Part shown: in pieces, positions 1 through 7,631 of the stretch | Layout of the letters: each line of letters begins with the position of its first letter | Position numbering within the stretch: position 1 is the first letter of the stretch | Source: an uncultured Lachnospiraceae bacterium | GTDB lineage: Bacteria; Bacillota_A; Clostridia; Lachnospirales; Lachnospiraceae | Direction: 5' to 3' | DNA: 9,460 nt | Assembly: GCA_947178085.1 (NCBI GenBank) | Contig: CAMWWS010000084.1 | Span: 1 to 9,460, forward strand | The notes under the pieces: generated by a model | Database searches by the model: none | What the model was told of the DNA's origin: nothing | Seen by the model: the letters and a program-made list of their open reading frames with translations, nothing else | Position numbers and translations under genes: made by a program

Positions 1-1608
1 GATTGACGTTATGTCTCCCTCAACCACACTATCCGCTGTACTGTCAAGTAAAAATTCACTGTAAGATGCCAGACTAACATGGTCAATCCCCTCTCTGGAA
101 GAAACCGCAGGAATATTATACATGTATGAGGTTCCGTAAATATGCTCTACTCCTGAAATTGCACCAATTTCATTAAATATTTTCTGATCCAGCACAAGCG
201 CGTTCGCGTAACCGTTAAGTGAAATATCCGGATACCATGTACGCAAAGATGGTATCAATTCGTGTATAAAATTCAGTCCTACTGAAAAGCATAGAAGCAG
301 AACAATGCTTAGGGAAAAACTGGCAGTCATCAGAAACCAGTTTTTCTTGGAAGCTATTGCATGATGAACTCCCAATGCCCTTTCAACCTTACCTATATGA
401 AGCTTTGAAGATCGTTTCATAGAAGCGGTATTCACCTCATTGGAGGAAACCGCAGCCATTGGTGAAACTTTAGCCGCACGATTGGCTGGAGATTGCGCTG
501 CCAGCAAAACGGTTACAATTCCAACTAACACACCACAGATAAGCCCAATAGGACTAAGTGCAAATACCGGCATTCCGGCAAATTCACCGCCAATACCATA
601 ATGCAAAAGCGCACAAATTCCCCAGCTGATTGCGGTTCCTAAGATCATTCCGGCCGGAACTGCCGTTTTACACCAATTAAGCGCTTCCAACCTCACAAAC
701 CGGATAATCTGCTGGCGGCTTGCGCCAATACAGCGCATCATGCCAAAAAATTTAGTCCGCTGGGTCACATTACTGTTCATGCTGCCGGAAATCATCAGCA
801 CCCCGGCTAGAAGCACTAAAACAAACAGAATAGCCGCCGTTTCATAAACTCCACTCATGGATTTGTTACGGCTTTTCCCTGCAATACCCATAACAGCTGT
901 ATTTTCTGAAATGCTCTCCTTCGGCAGACTATATTGCTCCAGAATTTCATGCATTGCTTTAAAAGCTTTTGCCGCGCTTTGAAACTGTACATAACAGATC
1001 GGACTTGTTTCAATACTGTTTCTTTCCATAATTGCAGCAAAAGCCGGTTGTGTCATATATACTGCAACTAAATAAGTCTGACCCCGATAATATTTTTTAT
1101 CATCTGAGCCAAAACCAGACACCGTAAAATCGACATTACCATCAGGAGTGAATAAAGTCACACTATCGCCAATCTGTACATTTAAAGCAAGTTTTGCATT
1201 GGAACTAAGTACTACTTCCCCATCACTCTGGGGATAACTACCTTCTTCAATACCGTGTGCAAGACCGGTCATATATGTTTCATCCGTTGAATACAGGGCT
1301 GCGCTTTTTTCATTAATATAGTAGGGCTGGTCTGCATTAAAATTGAAAACTTCCGACCAGCCGACAGCAGTAACATCCGAACGCCGATTTATCTCTTCCA
1401 CAATGTCTGAAGAAATATTTTCCAATTGGATATGCCAGCTCCCATGCATAATCTGAAGATAGGAATCTTCTGCACGAACCGACATATCTGCTACACTGAA
1501 AATTGTTGTCACAAGAAACACCGAAATAATGATACATAGAATTATCATATGATTCTGCCGTTTCCTTACCTTTGCAGAAATGGGAATAAGGCTTAAATAA
1601 CTCTTCAT
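1..1608 (-). CDS. FtsX-family ABC transporter permease (MacB/LolC-like), 3' end outside window
   Basis: The minus-strand frame is open from an ATG at 1608 to the window edge (536 codons, no stop), so the gene is C-terminally cut by the window. I translated it by hand. Residues about 20-38 form TM1, a roughly 215-residue extracytoplasmic domain follows, and TM2-TM4 lie near 257-275, 315-335 and 352-372. Just after TM2 is the FtsX-type motif 'KFFGMMRCIGASRQQIIRF', matching the family's 'LRAIGAS' loop. A basic linker and a fifth helix (about 424-446) then begin what looks like a second copy of the unit, followed by the start of another extracytoplasmic domain. This suggests the duplicated form of about 800 residues. 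It should pair with the ATPase next door as a membrane efflux, resistance or lipoprotein/peptide-handling pump. Its ATG overlaps the ATPase stop as ATGA (1605-1608), with GGAGG about 9 nt upstream inside the ATPase gene, indicating translational coupling. The substrate cannot be told from sequence. Confidence 0.93.
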   Translation of the reverse strand, partial: MKSYLSLIPISAKVRKRQNHMIILCIIISVFLVTTIFSVADMSVRAEDSYLQIMHGSWHIQLENISSDIVEEINRRSDVTAVGWSEVFNFNADQPYYINEKSAALYSTDETYMTGLAHGIEEGSYPQSDGEVVLSSNAKLALNVQIGDSVTLFTPDGNVDFTVSGFGSDDKKYYRGQTYLVAVYMTQPAFAAIMERNSIETSPICYVQFQSAAKAFKAMHEILEQYSLPKESISENTAVMGIAGKSRNKSMSGVYETAAILFVLVLLAGVLMISGSMNSNVTQRTKFFGMMRCIGASRQQIIRFVRLEALNWCKTAVPAGMILGTAISWGICALLHYGIGGEFAGMPVFALSPIGLICGVLVGIVTVLLAAQSPANRAAKVSPMAAVSSNEVNTASMKRSSKLHIGKVERALGVHHAIASKKNWFLMTASFSLSIVLLLCFSVGLNFIHELIPSLRTWYPDISLNGYANALVLDQKIFNEIGAISGVEHIYGTSYMYNIPAVSSREGIDHVSLASYSEFLLDSTADSVVEGDITSI

Positions 1609-2288
1609 TCTGAACACCTCCCCAAATCAGTCAGTACACCGTCCGATACCTGCAGAACCCTGTCTGCGGTCTGTGCAATACTCCGGTTATGAGTAATCAT
1701 TATAATAGTCTGCTCATATTTTTTCGATGCCTGTTTTAACAGTGCAATAACCTCACTGCTGTTTTGTGAATCCAGGTTCCCTGTAGGTTCATCCGCAAGA
1801 ATCAGCGCCGGACGAGTGATAAGCGCACGTCCAATCGCCACTCTCTGCTGCTGTCCGCCGGATAACTGGCTGGGCAGATGGTTACGTCGTTCCTTTAAGT
1901 TAAGTACACCAAGCAGTTCCTCTAAATATTTATTATCCGGCTTCTGATAATCAAGCAGTGTCGGGAAGATAATATTCTGCTCAACAGTTAATTCAGGAAT
2001 CAGATTAAATGCCTGAAAGATAAAGCCGATGTTTCTCCGCCGAAAAATCGTAAGATTTCTTTCTTTCATGGAAAAAGTATCCTTGCCGTCAATCAGCACT
2101 TTTCCCGATGTAGGCGTATCGAGTGCGCCTATCATGTTAAGCAACGTACTCTTACCGGAACCGGATTCCCCGACAATCGCTACATACTCTCCCTTAGGTA
2201 CGGAAAAACTTACATTCTTTAACGCCTGCACAGCAGCCTCGCCACTGCCGTACGTCTTACAAATTTTGCTGACTTCTAATAAATTCAT
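1605..2288 (-). CDS. ABC transporter ATP-binding protein, MacB/LolD family
   Basis: This 227-residue cytoplasmic nucleotide-binding protein has every expected motif: Walker A GESGSGKS at 40-47, Q-loop Q92, signature LSGGQ at 142-146, Walker B with catalytic Glu in [13 protein letters not shown] (D166, E167), and H-loop H200. The '[10 protein letters not shown]' wording and the length are typical of the MacB/LolD/FtsE group that powers FtsX-type permeases, rather than importers. It should energise the permease that overlaps its stop codon by 4 bp. The ATG at 2288 is preceded by GAGGAG at about 9 nt, so the start is well supported. It lies behind a 141-bp gap with its own candidate promoter and an 11-bp repeat array, so it is probably induced by the two-component system encoded upstream. 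Confidence 0.96.
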   Translation of the reverse strand: MNLLEVSKICKTYGSGEAAVQALKNVSFSVPKGEYVAIVGESGSGKSTLLNMIGALDTPTSGKVLIDGKDTFSMKERNLTIFRRRNIGFIFQAFNLIPELTVEQNIIFPTLLDYQKPDNKYLEELLGVLNLKERRNHLPSQLSGGQQQRVAIGRALITRPALILADEPTGNLDSQNSSEVIALLKQASKKYEQTIIMITHNRSIAQTADRVLQVSDGVLTDLGRCSE

Positions 2289-2320
2289 AATGATGACTCC
2301 TCTTTCTCAATAATTTCGCT

Positions 2321-2352
2321 CGGGAAAAAATGTTTTTTAGACATTCTTCCCG
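2321..2352 (-). promoter_or_regulatory. Stem-loop in the 5' leader of the ATPase-permease mRNA
   Basis: Outer arms CGGGAA (2321-2326) and TTCCCG (2347-2352) pair perfectly. Inner arms AATGT (2329-2333) and ACATT (2341-2345) also pair, separated by a small 2x1 internal loop and closing a 7-nt loop. On the minus strand no T-run follows the arm, so this is not a simple intrinsic terminator. It begins only a few nucleotides after the start site predicted from the -10 box at 2362-2367, so it would form at the extreme 5' end of the transcript, where stem-loops commonly protect mRNA. It ends about 20 nt before the ribosome binding site. Function is inferred. Confidence 0.5.
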
Positions 2353-2361
2353 TACTCTGAA

Positions 2362-2390
2362 AGAATAGCACACGAATACTACAGCAAAGC
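2362..2390 (-). promoter_or_regulatory. Candidate promoter of the ATPase-permease operon
   Basis: On the minus strand a -10-like TATTCT (2362-2367) lies 17 bp from a poor -35, GCTTTG (2385-2390). The good -10 with a weak -35 overlapped by repeats is the usual design of an activator-dependent promoter. The predicted start near 2355 leaves a leader of about 65 nt before the ATG at 2288. No terminator is seen between the kinase stop and this promoter, so some readthrough from the upstream genes is likely. Confidence 0.5.
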
Positions 2391-2414
2391 TACAAGCAGG
2401 CTACAATTTTGTAG
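2379..2414 (-). repeat. Three direct repeats at 11-bp spacing plus one inverted copy: candidate response-regulator operator
   Basis: On the plus strand CTACAG (2379-2384), CTACAA (2390-2395) and CTACAA (2401-2406) are exactly 11 bp apart, start to start. On the minus (coding) strand they read TTGTAG, TTGTAG, CTGTAG. An inverted copy TTGTAG (2409-2414) forms the palindrome CTACAAAATTGTAG with the last repeat. OmpR-family regulators bind head-to-tail as dimers to direct repeats 10-11 bp apart, and these repeats surround the -35 region of the ATPase-permease promoter. The natural candidate binder is the regulator encoded at 3470-4156. That link is inference. Confidence 0.6.
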
Positions 2415-2429
2415 GAAAAGGTGCAAAAG

Positions 2430-3461
2430 TTACGCCAAAAAATTAATTACAAAGGTTGTTCCAACTCCTATCCGGCTGTCAACTTCAATCGTGCCTCCAT
2501 GGGTCTCAACCACTGATTTTGCGAGTGGCAATCCAAGACCTATACCCTGCGTATCTTTGGAATACCTGCTGCGGTAAAATCTCTTAAAAATATGATGTAA
2601 ATCTTCCTGATGAATACCTTTTCCGTTATCTTTTATTGTTATCTGTATAATGGATGCAGACCTTTTCCATTCTACCCATACACTGTCACCTTCTTCTGTA
2701 TGGTCAAGAGCATTTTTTACGATATTGCTGACTGCTTCAATGACCCAGTTCCTGTCACAAAAAAAGGAAAGAGAATCATTGCCCGACAAGACAAGTTCCT
2801 TTCCCTCTTGTCCAATCCGAAATGCAAACTGCTTTTTCACATCTTCCATCATTTCCGAAATATTTTCCTGATTTTTTTCTATCACGATGGTTCCTGCATC
2901 AAATTTCGCAATTTTCAAGAGATTCTGCACTAATGTTTCTATCCGGTCAAGTTCCTGCTCCGACAGACCGGAAAATTCCCTGACCGTTGGTATATCATCC
3001 GTCTCAGCCCCTGTCTGTATGATTCCATTATATATATTAAGAGCTGCAAGCGGCGTTTTTAACTGATGGGATATATCAGATATGGTATTCTGCAGAAATT
3101 TTCTTGATTTTCCTTCATTTTCTGCCTGCGCATTTAAAATAGTCGCAAGAGAATTTACTTCGTGGAAGAGCCTGTACAATTCTCCTTCATCATCGCACTC
3201 GATTCTGGCGTTCCTATCACCGGAAATAAATTCTCTAACCTGTATAACGGCATCTTCCATAATCTTATTCTCTTCCTGAAAATATCTGTAGCATAACACA
3301 AGAACCGTAATCCCCATAGCGAGAATACCGATCAGTGTATAGAGTGCCTGCAATTCCTGTTTCAAAAATACATGGATTACAGAATAGATAAAAAATACCA
3401 ATATACACAACAATATTTGTATAAATAAAGATTTTACTTTTCGGTTCGTTAATACTTTCAT
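2430..3461 (-). CDS. Sensor histidine kinase with minimal extracellular loop
   Basis: This 343-residue membrane kinase has two adjacent helices (about 11-33 and 39-61) joined by only about 5 residues, so there is no real extracellular sensor domain. A HAMP-like linker (about 62-115) follows, then the dimerisation helix with phospho-acceptor H132 in 'DISHQLKTPLAAL'. The catalytic domain has N-box 'NIVKNALDH' (246-254), G1 'DNGKGI' (278-283), F-box 'FKRFYRS' and G2 'GIGLGL' (306-311), all intact. It should phosphorylate D52 of the regulator encoded 8 nt upstream. I chose the ATG at 3461 because TTGAGGTG ends about 5 nt before it. The alternative TTG at 3473 would use part of that ribosome binding site as its start codon. 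The short loop recalls intramembrane-sensing kinases of the BceS type, which sense through a partner transporter, although the transporter here is not a 10-helix BceB. Confidence 0.95.
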   Translation of the reverse strand: MKVLTNRKVKSLFIQILLCILVFFIYSVIHVFLKQELQALYTLIGILAMGITVLVLCYRYFQEENKIMEDAVIQVREFISGDRNARIECDDEGELYRLFHEVNSLATILNAQAENEGKSRKFLQNTISDISHQLKTPLAALNIYNGIIQTGAETDDIPTVREFSGLSEQELDRIETLVQNLLKIAKFDAGTIVIEKNQENISEMMEDVKKQFAFRIGQEGKELVLSGNDSLSFFCDRNWVIEAVSNIVKNALDHTEEGDSVWVEWKRSASIIQITIKDNGKGIHQEDLHHIFKRFYRSRYSKDTQGIGLGLPLAKSVVETHGGTIEVDSRIGVGTTFVINFLA

Positions 3462-3469
3462 ACCACACC

Positions 3470-4156
3470 TCAATTATTCGTATTCCATTTATAGCCCATA
3501 CCTCGGACAGTCACAATCTTCTGCGGCTCTCCCGGGTCATCTTCAATCTTCATGCGAAGCCTGCGTATATATACAGTAAGCGCCTTATTATCAATATAAT
3601 TCTCATCACAATCCCACAGACTTCCCAAAATCCGGTCCTGTGAAAGTACCACACCCGGATTTTCCATAAACATACAGAGCAATTTGTATTCATTTGAAGT
3701 TAAATCAAGCAGCTTTCCCTGTTTATATCCTTCCCCTTTCAATCTTTGCAGGGTGATACCATTGGAACTCAGTTCTGTATCCGGCTGGCTGAAATTTTCG
3801 CTCCTGCGAAGCAGCGCATTGATTCTTGACAGGAATACCGCAAGTTTGAATGGTTTTGTGATATAGTCATCTGCTCCAATATCAAGGCCCATAATAATGT
3901 CTGTTTCTTCGTCTGCGGCGGTCAGGAACATAATCGGTATCTTCGATGTCTGGCGAATCCTTTTACAAATATCAAAACCTGAACCGTCAGGCAGCGATAC
4001 ATCCAGAATTACCAAGTCATACTTTCCGTTTATCCATAATGTTTCCGCCTCAAGGCTTGTACGCGCTATATCTATTTCATATCCCTGTTTTTCCATAGCA
4101 AAAGAAAGCCCGTTAATCAGGCTCAGATCATCTTCAACAAAGAAAATACGCTTCAT
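3470..4156 (-). CDS. OmpR-family DNA-binding response regulator
   Basis: At 228 residues this has the family's standard length. The receiver domain (1-115) shows the acidic pair D9/D10, phosphorylation site D52 in 'DLVILDVSLPDGSG', switch residue T79 and invariant K101 in 'YITKPF'. The C-terminal winged helix (about 130-225) carries 'LTSNEYKLL', a recognition helix region 'IDNKALTVYIRRLRMKI' and the terminal wing 'IVTVRGMGYKW'. It is the partner of the kinase that follows; its stop lies inside the kinase's ribosome binding region. GGAGGTGA about 7 nt before the ATG at 4156 fixes the start. It probably activates the ATPase-permease operon through the 11-bp repeats at 2379-2406. It resembles VanR/BceR-type regulators generally, but I cannot assign a named orthologue. 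Confidence 0.96.
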   Translation of the reverse strand: MKRIFFVEDDLSLINGLSFAMEKQGYEIDIARTSLEAETLWINGKYDLVILDVSLPDGSGFDICKRIRQTSKIPIMFLTAADEETDIIMGLDIGADDYITKPFKLAVFLSRINALLRRSENFSQPDTELSSNGITLQRLKGEGYKQGKLLDLTSNEYKLLCMFMENPGVVLSQDRILGSLWDCDENYIDNKALTVYIRRLRMKIEDDPGEPQKIVTVRGMGYKWNTNN

Positions 4157-4185
4157 TTATATTCACCTCCGAATTATATTAATTT

Positions 4186-4214
4186 ATCATATAAAAAATA
4201 ATCACAAAAGGCAA
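4186..4214 (-). promoter_or_regulatory. Candidate promoter for the regulator-kinase pair
   Basis: On the minus strand, TTGCCT (4209-4214) lies exactly 17 bp from TATGAT (4186-4191), inside the 58-bp gap between the second exporter gene and the regulator. The -35 hexamer directly abuts the exporter's stop codon (4215-4217). A start near 4179 would leave a leader of about 23 nt containing GGAGGTGA. This would let the two-component genes be expressed without the exporter operon. No terminator is visible in the gap, so cotranscription is also possible. Confidence 0.5.
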
Positions 4215-5879
4215 CTAAAATTTCACCGTCCTGTCACACATCTTAATAGAAGATTCCCTATGTGCAACCACTATAATTGTCTTCTCCTTTGGAATATTGC
4301 AAATGGCGTCCTGCACAATGCTTTCGCTGTATTGGTCTAAAGCGCTGGTCGCTTCATCGAGGATAAAAACATCAACATCCTGCAGAAACATCCTTGCCAG
4401 AACAATTCTCTGCCGCTGCCCACCGGAAATTTTTATCCCTTTTTCCCCTATCACCGTATCCAGTCTGTCCGGCAATTCTGTAACAAAATCATATATGCAG
4501 GCCTTCTTACATGCTTCCAGCAATTCTTCCTCTGTAGCGTCCTCTTTTCCGAAAAGCAGATTTTCTCTGATAGAAGTATTGAACCATATATTTTGCTGCA
4601 TGATATATCCGATTCTGCTGTGCATCACCGAAATATCAATATCCCGCAAATCTATTCCGGAAAATGAAACAGTACCCTTCACAGGCTCCAGCATGCCCGT
4701 GATCAATTTCAACAATGTTGTTTTACCGCTGCCACTTTTCCCAGTAATAGCAATTCTTTCTCCCTTTTCTATTGTAAGGTCAAAATCCTCAAGAATAGCT
4801 TTTTCTGTATCCGGATAAATGAAGGATACTCCTCTTAGTACAATGGTATCCGACTCATCCGGTACCTTCTTTTCCCGACTCCCTTGCCCTTCTTCCTGTT
4901 TCCATCCTGCCAGACTCTCCAGAAGTCTATCCACAAAAGGCATCTGGGCTGTCAGATTGGCATCCGCCCGGGACACTGCCTGTACAGCCTGCGACAATAA
5001 TGAATAATATATGGCAAAGACCAGCAGTTCGCCTATATTCAACCTCCCCGAAACAATCAGAAGTCCCCCTATAAAATACAAACCAAACCGCATAAAAAAT
5101 TCATCCTTAATTGCAGGAATGATTAACACTCTGGCCGTCCAATAATTGATCCATTTTGCATTATAAATCATATCTGTGTGAAGGAACCGATAATATCGCC
5201 TTGCTTCATGCTTTTCCAGATTCAGCGCCTTTACTTCTCTCCACCCCTGAACGGAAGCGTGAAGCCATGATGAAGTTTTCTGACCATTCTCTCGGCGCTT
5301 GTCGCTGAGCTTCTGCTCATTCCGGCCCAAAAGATTGTCCATCCAAAATGTCAACGGGATTGCAACAATTGAAAAAAGCGTAAGTACCCAACTGATCCGA
5401 AACAGCATATAAGTACTGAACATAACCGTAATATACTGTAAAAGCAGCCCGATTGTTTGGCTGTCAGCAAACTCGGTAACCTGAGCAGTGTCATCATCTA
5501 TACGCATTTTCAAATCTCCGACACTGACATTTTCATAATCTGAAAACTTCATGTTCCAAAAATTTCTCAAAATCTTCAATCTGACTTCGTAAGTAGTGTG
5601 ATTGACCAGCGTATATTTTGCCAGACACTTTATATATCCGGTCATTACTTCTGCAAAATAAACTGCCAGATACCCTATGATAATGATTCCCAGTTTCTCT
5701 AAATCCGCCCTCAGAATAACCTCGTTTATAAAGGTCTTATAAATGACCGGAGTGATAAAGTTCAAACCCACAGTCATGGCGCTGAACAGCAAAAGGATTC
5801 CCCAATAACGTCTTACCCCACAGGTATAAGGATACAGGCTTTTTAAGACTCTGAACCGATATCTCATTTGTTTTCCCAT
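4215..5879 (-). CDS. ABC exporter half-transporter 2 (fused membrane and ATPase domains)
   Basis: A fused exporter subunit of 554 residues from the ATG at 5879. The N-terminal transmembrane domain (about 20-315) has several hydrophobic segments and no C39 peptidase. The ATPase domain has Walker A GKSGSGKT (380-387), a Q-loop in 'YIMQQNIWFNTSIRENLLFG', signature ISGGQ (484-488), Walker B 'VFILDE' (D508, E509) and H-loop H540. All catalytic residues are present. The protein stops right after the H-loop at '...CDRTVKF', roughly 20-30 residues earlier than usual, so the last strands and C-terminal helix are missing. It probably forms a heterodimer with the exporter encoded immediately upstream, whose stop lies 1 nt before this start. 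GGAG directly touches the in-frame ATG at 5891 (zero spacing), so 5879 is the better start, though 5891 (558 residues) cannot be excluded. Substrate unknown. Confidence 0.94.
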   Translation of the reverse strand: MGKQMRYRFRVLKSLYPYTCGVRRYWGILLLFSAMTVGLNFITPVIYKTFINEVILRADLEKLGIIIIGYLAVYFAEVMTGYIKCLAKYTLVNHTTYEVRLKILRNFWNMKFSDYENVSVGDLKMRIDDDTAQVTEFADSQTIGLLLQYITVMFSTYMLFRISWVLTLFSIVAIPLTFWMDNLLGRNEQKLSDKRRENGQKTSSWLHASVQGWREVKALNLEKHEARRYYRFLHTDMIYNAKWINYWTARVLIIPAIKDEFFMRFGLYFIGGLLIVSGRLNIGELLVFAIYYSLLSQAVQAVSRADANLTAQMPFVDRLLESLAGWKQEEGQGSREKKVPDESDTIVLRGVSFIYPDTEKAILEDFDLTIEKGERIAITGKSGSGKTTLLKLITGMLEPVKGTVSFSGIDLRDIDISVMHSRIGYIMQQNIWFNTSIRENLLFGKEDATEEELLEACKKACIYDFVTELPDRLDTVIGEKGIKISGGQRQRIVLARMFLQDVDVFILDEATSALDQYSESIVQDAICNIPKEKTIIVVAHRESSIKMCDRTVKF

Positions 5880-5880
5880 A

Positions 5881-7629
5881 TCAATGACCATCTCCTTCTT
5901 TTATAGCAAAAAGCGTTTTAAATCTTTCACTTTCTTCCACCATCTTATCGGGAGTGCCTGTTTCTGCTATGATACCGTTTTCCAGCATAATGACCCGGTC
6001 ACACAACATCACGGAGCTTTGCCTGTGGGCTATTATAATTGCTGTTTTCCCCGTAAGCACAGTCTCCCATGCCTGATGAATCTCTTTTTCCGTCTCATCG
6101 TCCAACGATGATGTAGCCTCATCAAAAATGATTATTTTGGGATTCTTTAAATAAATTCTGGCAATTGCGATACGCTGTTTCTGCCCTCCGGATAATCCGA
6201 TTCCCTCGCTGCCGATAATGGTATCAAGACCTTCCGGCAGAGAATCGACAAACTTTCCCAGCCCCGCTGCCCTATACGCCCTGACAATTTCTTCTTCTTT
6301 TGCATGCAGATTACCCATCAGCAGATTTTGACGTATAGTTCCGTCAAACATCAGGACATCCTGCTGAATATAACCGATTTCGCCCCGTATGGATTGCAGA
6401 TCACAATTTGAAAGTTTTTGCCCATCGATTTCTATATAACCTTCCTGTATCTGATAAAATCCTATTGTCAGATACGCAAGCGTCGTCTTTCCGCATCCGC
6501 TTTTCCCCACAATCGCTACACGCTCTCCCGGGCAGATGGTAAATGAAAGGTTTTTAAGCAGTTTTTTTCGATTCTCATATCCGAAGGACACATTGGAAAA
6601 CAAAATACGACCATCCCTTATTTCCAGCTTATCCGATTTTTTCGGTTCTGTCGTAGACTGTAGAAAATCATAGATACTTTGTATGTATGACACACGGGTC
6701 TGTCCATCCAAAAAATTTTGACTGATATAGCCTATTCTATCTGCCAGCTTATCATAAAAAGCAAAAATAACAGTCAGCGTTCCCAACGTCATATTTGCCT
6801 GGAATACCATATAAGCCGATATACCATATATGACCAGCCGTATAGACAGATTGACAAATGTTATCACATTCTGTGCGGTGAGAGATGAAATATTGGCTTT
6901 TACACCAATACCGAAAACCGTCTTCTGCTTTTTTTCAAAAGATTCCTCTATTCTGTTCATGCCTCCCAGCATCCGTATATCACGCAGCGCCGTGATCACT
7001 TCATATATCCAGCCGGCATATTCTCCATAAGCTTTACGCTCTTCGTTTCCCAGATCACGGATTTTCTTCTTGAACCTTGTGTTTACAAATACAGAGAGAA
7101 CCGCTGCAAGAAGCGCAGCCATACCGATTCGCCAGTCAATGACAATCAGATAGATTCCATACAGCAGAGCCATTAATATACCATTATATAAATGAATCAT
7201 ATTTCTTATAATAAAATGCATGCACTGGCTGGGATAGTCTTGCAGTACCGCAAGAATTTCACCTGTTGAAGTGTTGACCAGATATTGGGCATCACACTGC
7301 TGCAGATGTCTGTAAACTGCTCGTCGTATCGAGAATACGAACATATTCATCAGATATCCGTGCTGAGTGTACAACAGAAAATACAACCCTCCAGAAAACA
7401 AGATGCAAGTCAGGAAAAAAATCGATATCCTGACAAAAGAATCCAGATTATGATAATACACCACCTCATCAATCATGATTCCGAACAGGATGGGAAGTAT
7501 AATGGCAAGAATGGAATCCACCAACCAGCCGGAATAAAACATCATGAAATTTTTCCTATAACCCCGCATGAATTTTTTCAGGAAGGCAATGGCGGAAAAG
7601 TAATTTAATTTTTTATCTGAGACTTCCAT
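5881..7629 (-). CDS. ABC exporter half-transporter 1 (fused membrane and ATPase domains)
   Basis: This 582-residue half-exporter has the family's full length. Transmembrane segments begin near residues 30-50 and 68-88 and continue through about 145-180 and 255-295, with no N-terminal C39 peptidase. The ATPase domain contains Walker A GKSGCGKT (375-382), a Q-loop in 'GYIQQDVLMFDGTIRQNLLMG', signature LSGGQ (479-483), Walker B 'IIIFDE' with E504, D-loop 'SSLD' and H-loop H535. A normal C-terminal tail 'LENGIIAETGTPDKMVEE' follows. It should pair with the exporter encoded just downstream. It starts 2 nt after the stop of the small membrane protein gene; only a weak AGGA lies about 9 nt before the ATG at 7629, suggesting translational coupling. 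Peptide, lipid or drug export are all possible; the neighbouring HlyD-like mini-protein favours a peptide-type substrate, but only weakly. Confidence 0.95.
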   Translation of the reverse strand: MEVSDKKLNYFSAIAFLKKFMRGYRKNFMMFYSGWLVDSILAIILPILFGIMIDEVVYYHNLDSFVRISIFFLTCILFSGGLYFLLYTQHGYLMNMFVFSIRRAVYRHLQQCDAQYLVNTSTGEILAVLQDYPSQCMHFIIRNMIHLYNGILMALLYGIYLIVIDWRIGMAALLAAVLSVFVNTRFKKKIRDLGNEERKAYGEYAGWIYEVITALRDIRMLGGMNRIEESFEKKQKTVFGIGVKANISSLTAQNVITFVNLSIRLVIYGISAYMVFQANMTLGTLTVIFAFYDKLADRIGYISQNFLDGQTRVSYIQSIYDFLQSTTEPKKSDKLEIRDGRILFSNVSFGYENRKKLLKNLSFTICPGERVAIVGKSGCGKTTLAYLTIGFYQIQEGYIEIDGQKLSNCDLQSIRGEIGYIQQDVLMFDGTIRQNLLMGNLHAKEEEIVRAYRAAGLGKFVDSLPEGLDTIIGSEGIGLSGGQKQRIAIARIYLKNPKIIIFDEATSSLDDETEKEIHQAWETVLTGKTAIIIAHRQSSVMLCDRVIMLENGIIAETGTPDKMVEESERFKTLFAIKEGDGH

Positions 7630-7631
7630 GC

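Noticed and set aside
855..1537. Short minus-strand ORFs at 855-1040 and 1337-1537, which might suggest a broken permease gene.
   Set aside because: They are in other frames. The permease frame itself is open without interruption from 1608 to 1.
2401..2414. CTACAAAATTGTAG read as a BlaI/MecI-type operator (TACA/TGTA dyad) or as a terminator hairpin.
   Set aside because: No BlaI-type gene is present, the spacing is wider than the usual dyad, and only 2 nt would remain for a hairpin loop. The 11-bp direct repeats explain it better.
3462..3473. TTG start at 3473 for the histidine kinase.
   Set aside because: The TTG overlaps the TTGAGGTG ribosome binding site that serves the ATG at 3461, and it would overlap the regulator's stop codon.
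4297..4818. A 173-codon plus-strand ORF opposite the second exporter, and similar shadows at 2029-2313, 3897-4340, 7285-7608 and 9261-9455.
   Set aside because: They lie wholly or mostly antisense to well-supported genes, lack recognisable domains, and read as reverse-frame by-products of conserved coding sequence.
4215..7629. One degenerate ATPase site, as in many heterodimeric exporters.
   Set aside because: Walker A, signature, Walker B glutamate and H-loop histidine are intact in both proteins; the only deviation is ISGGQ in place of LSGGQ in the second.
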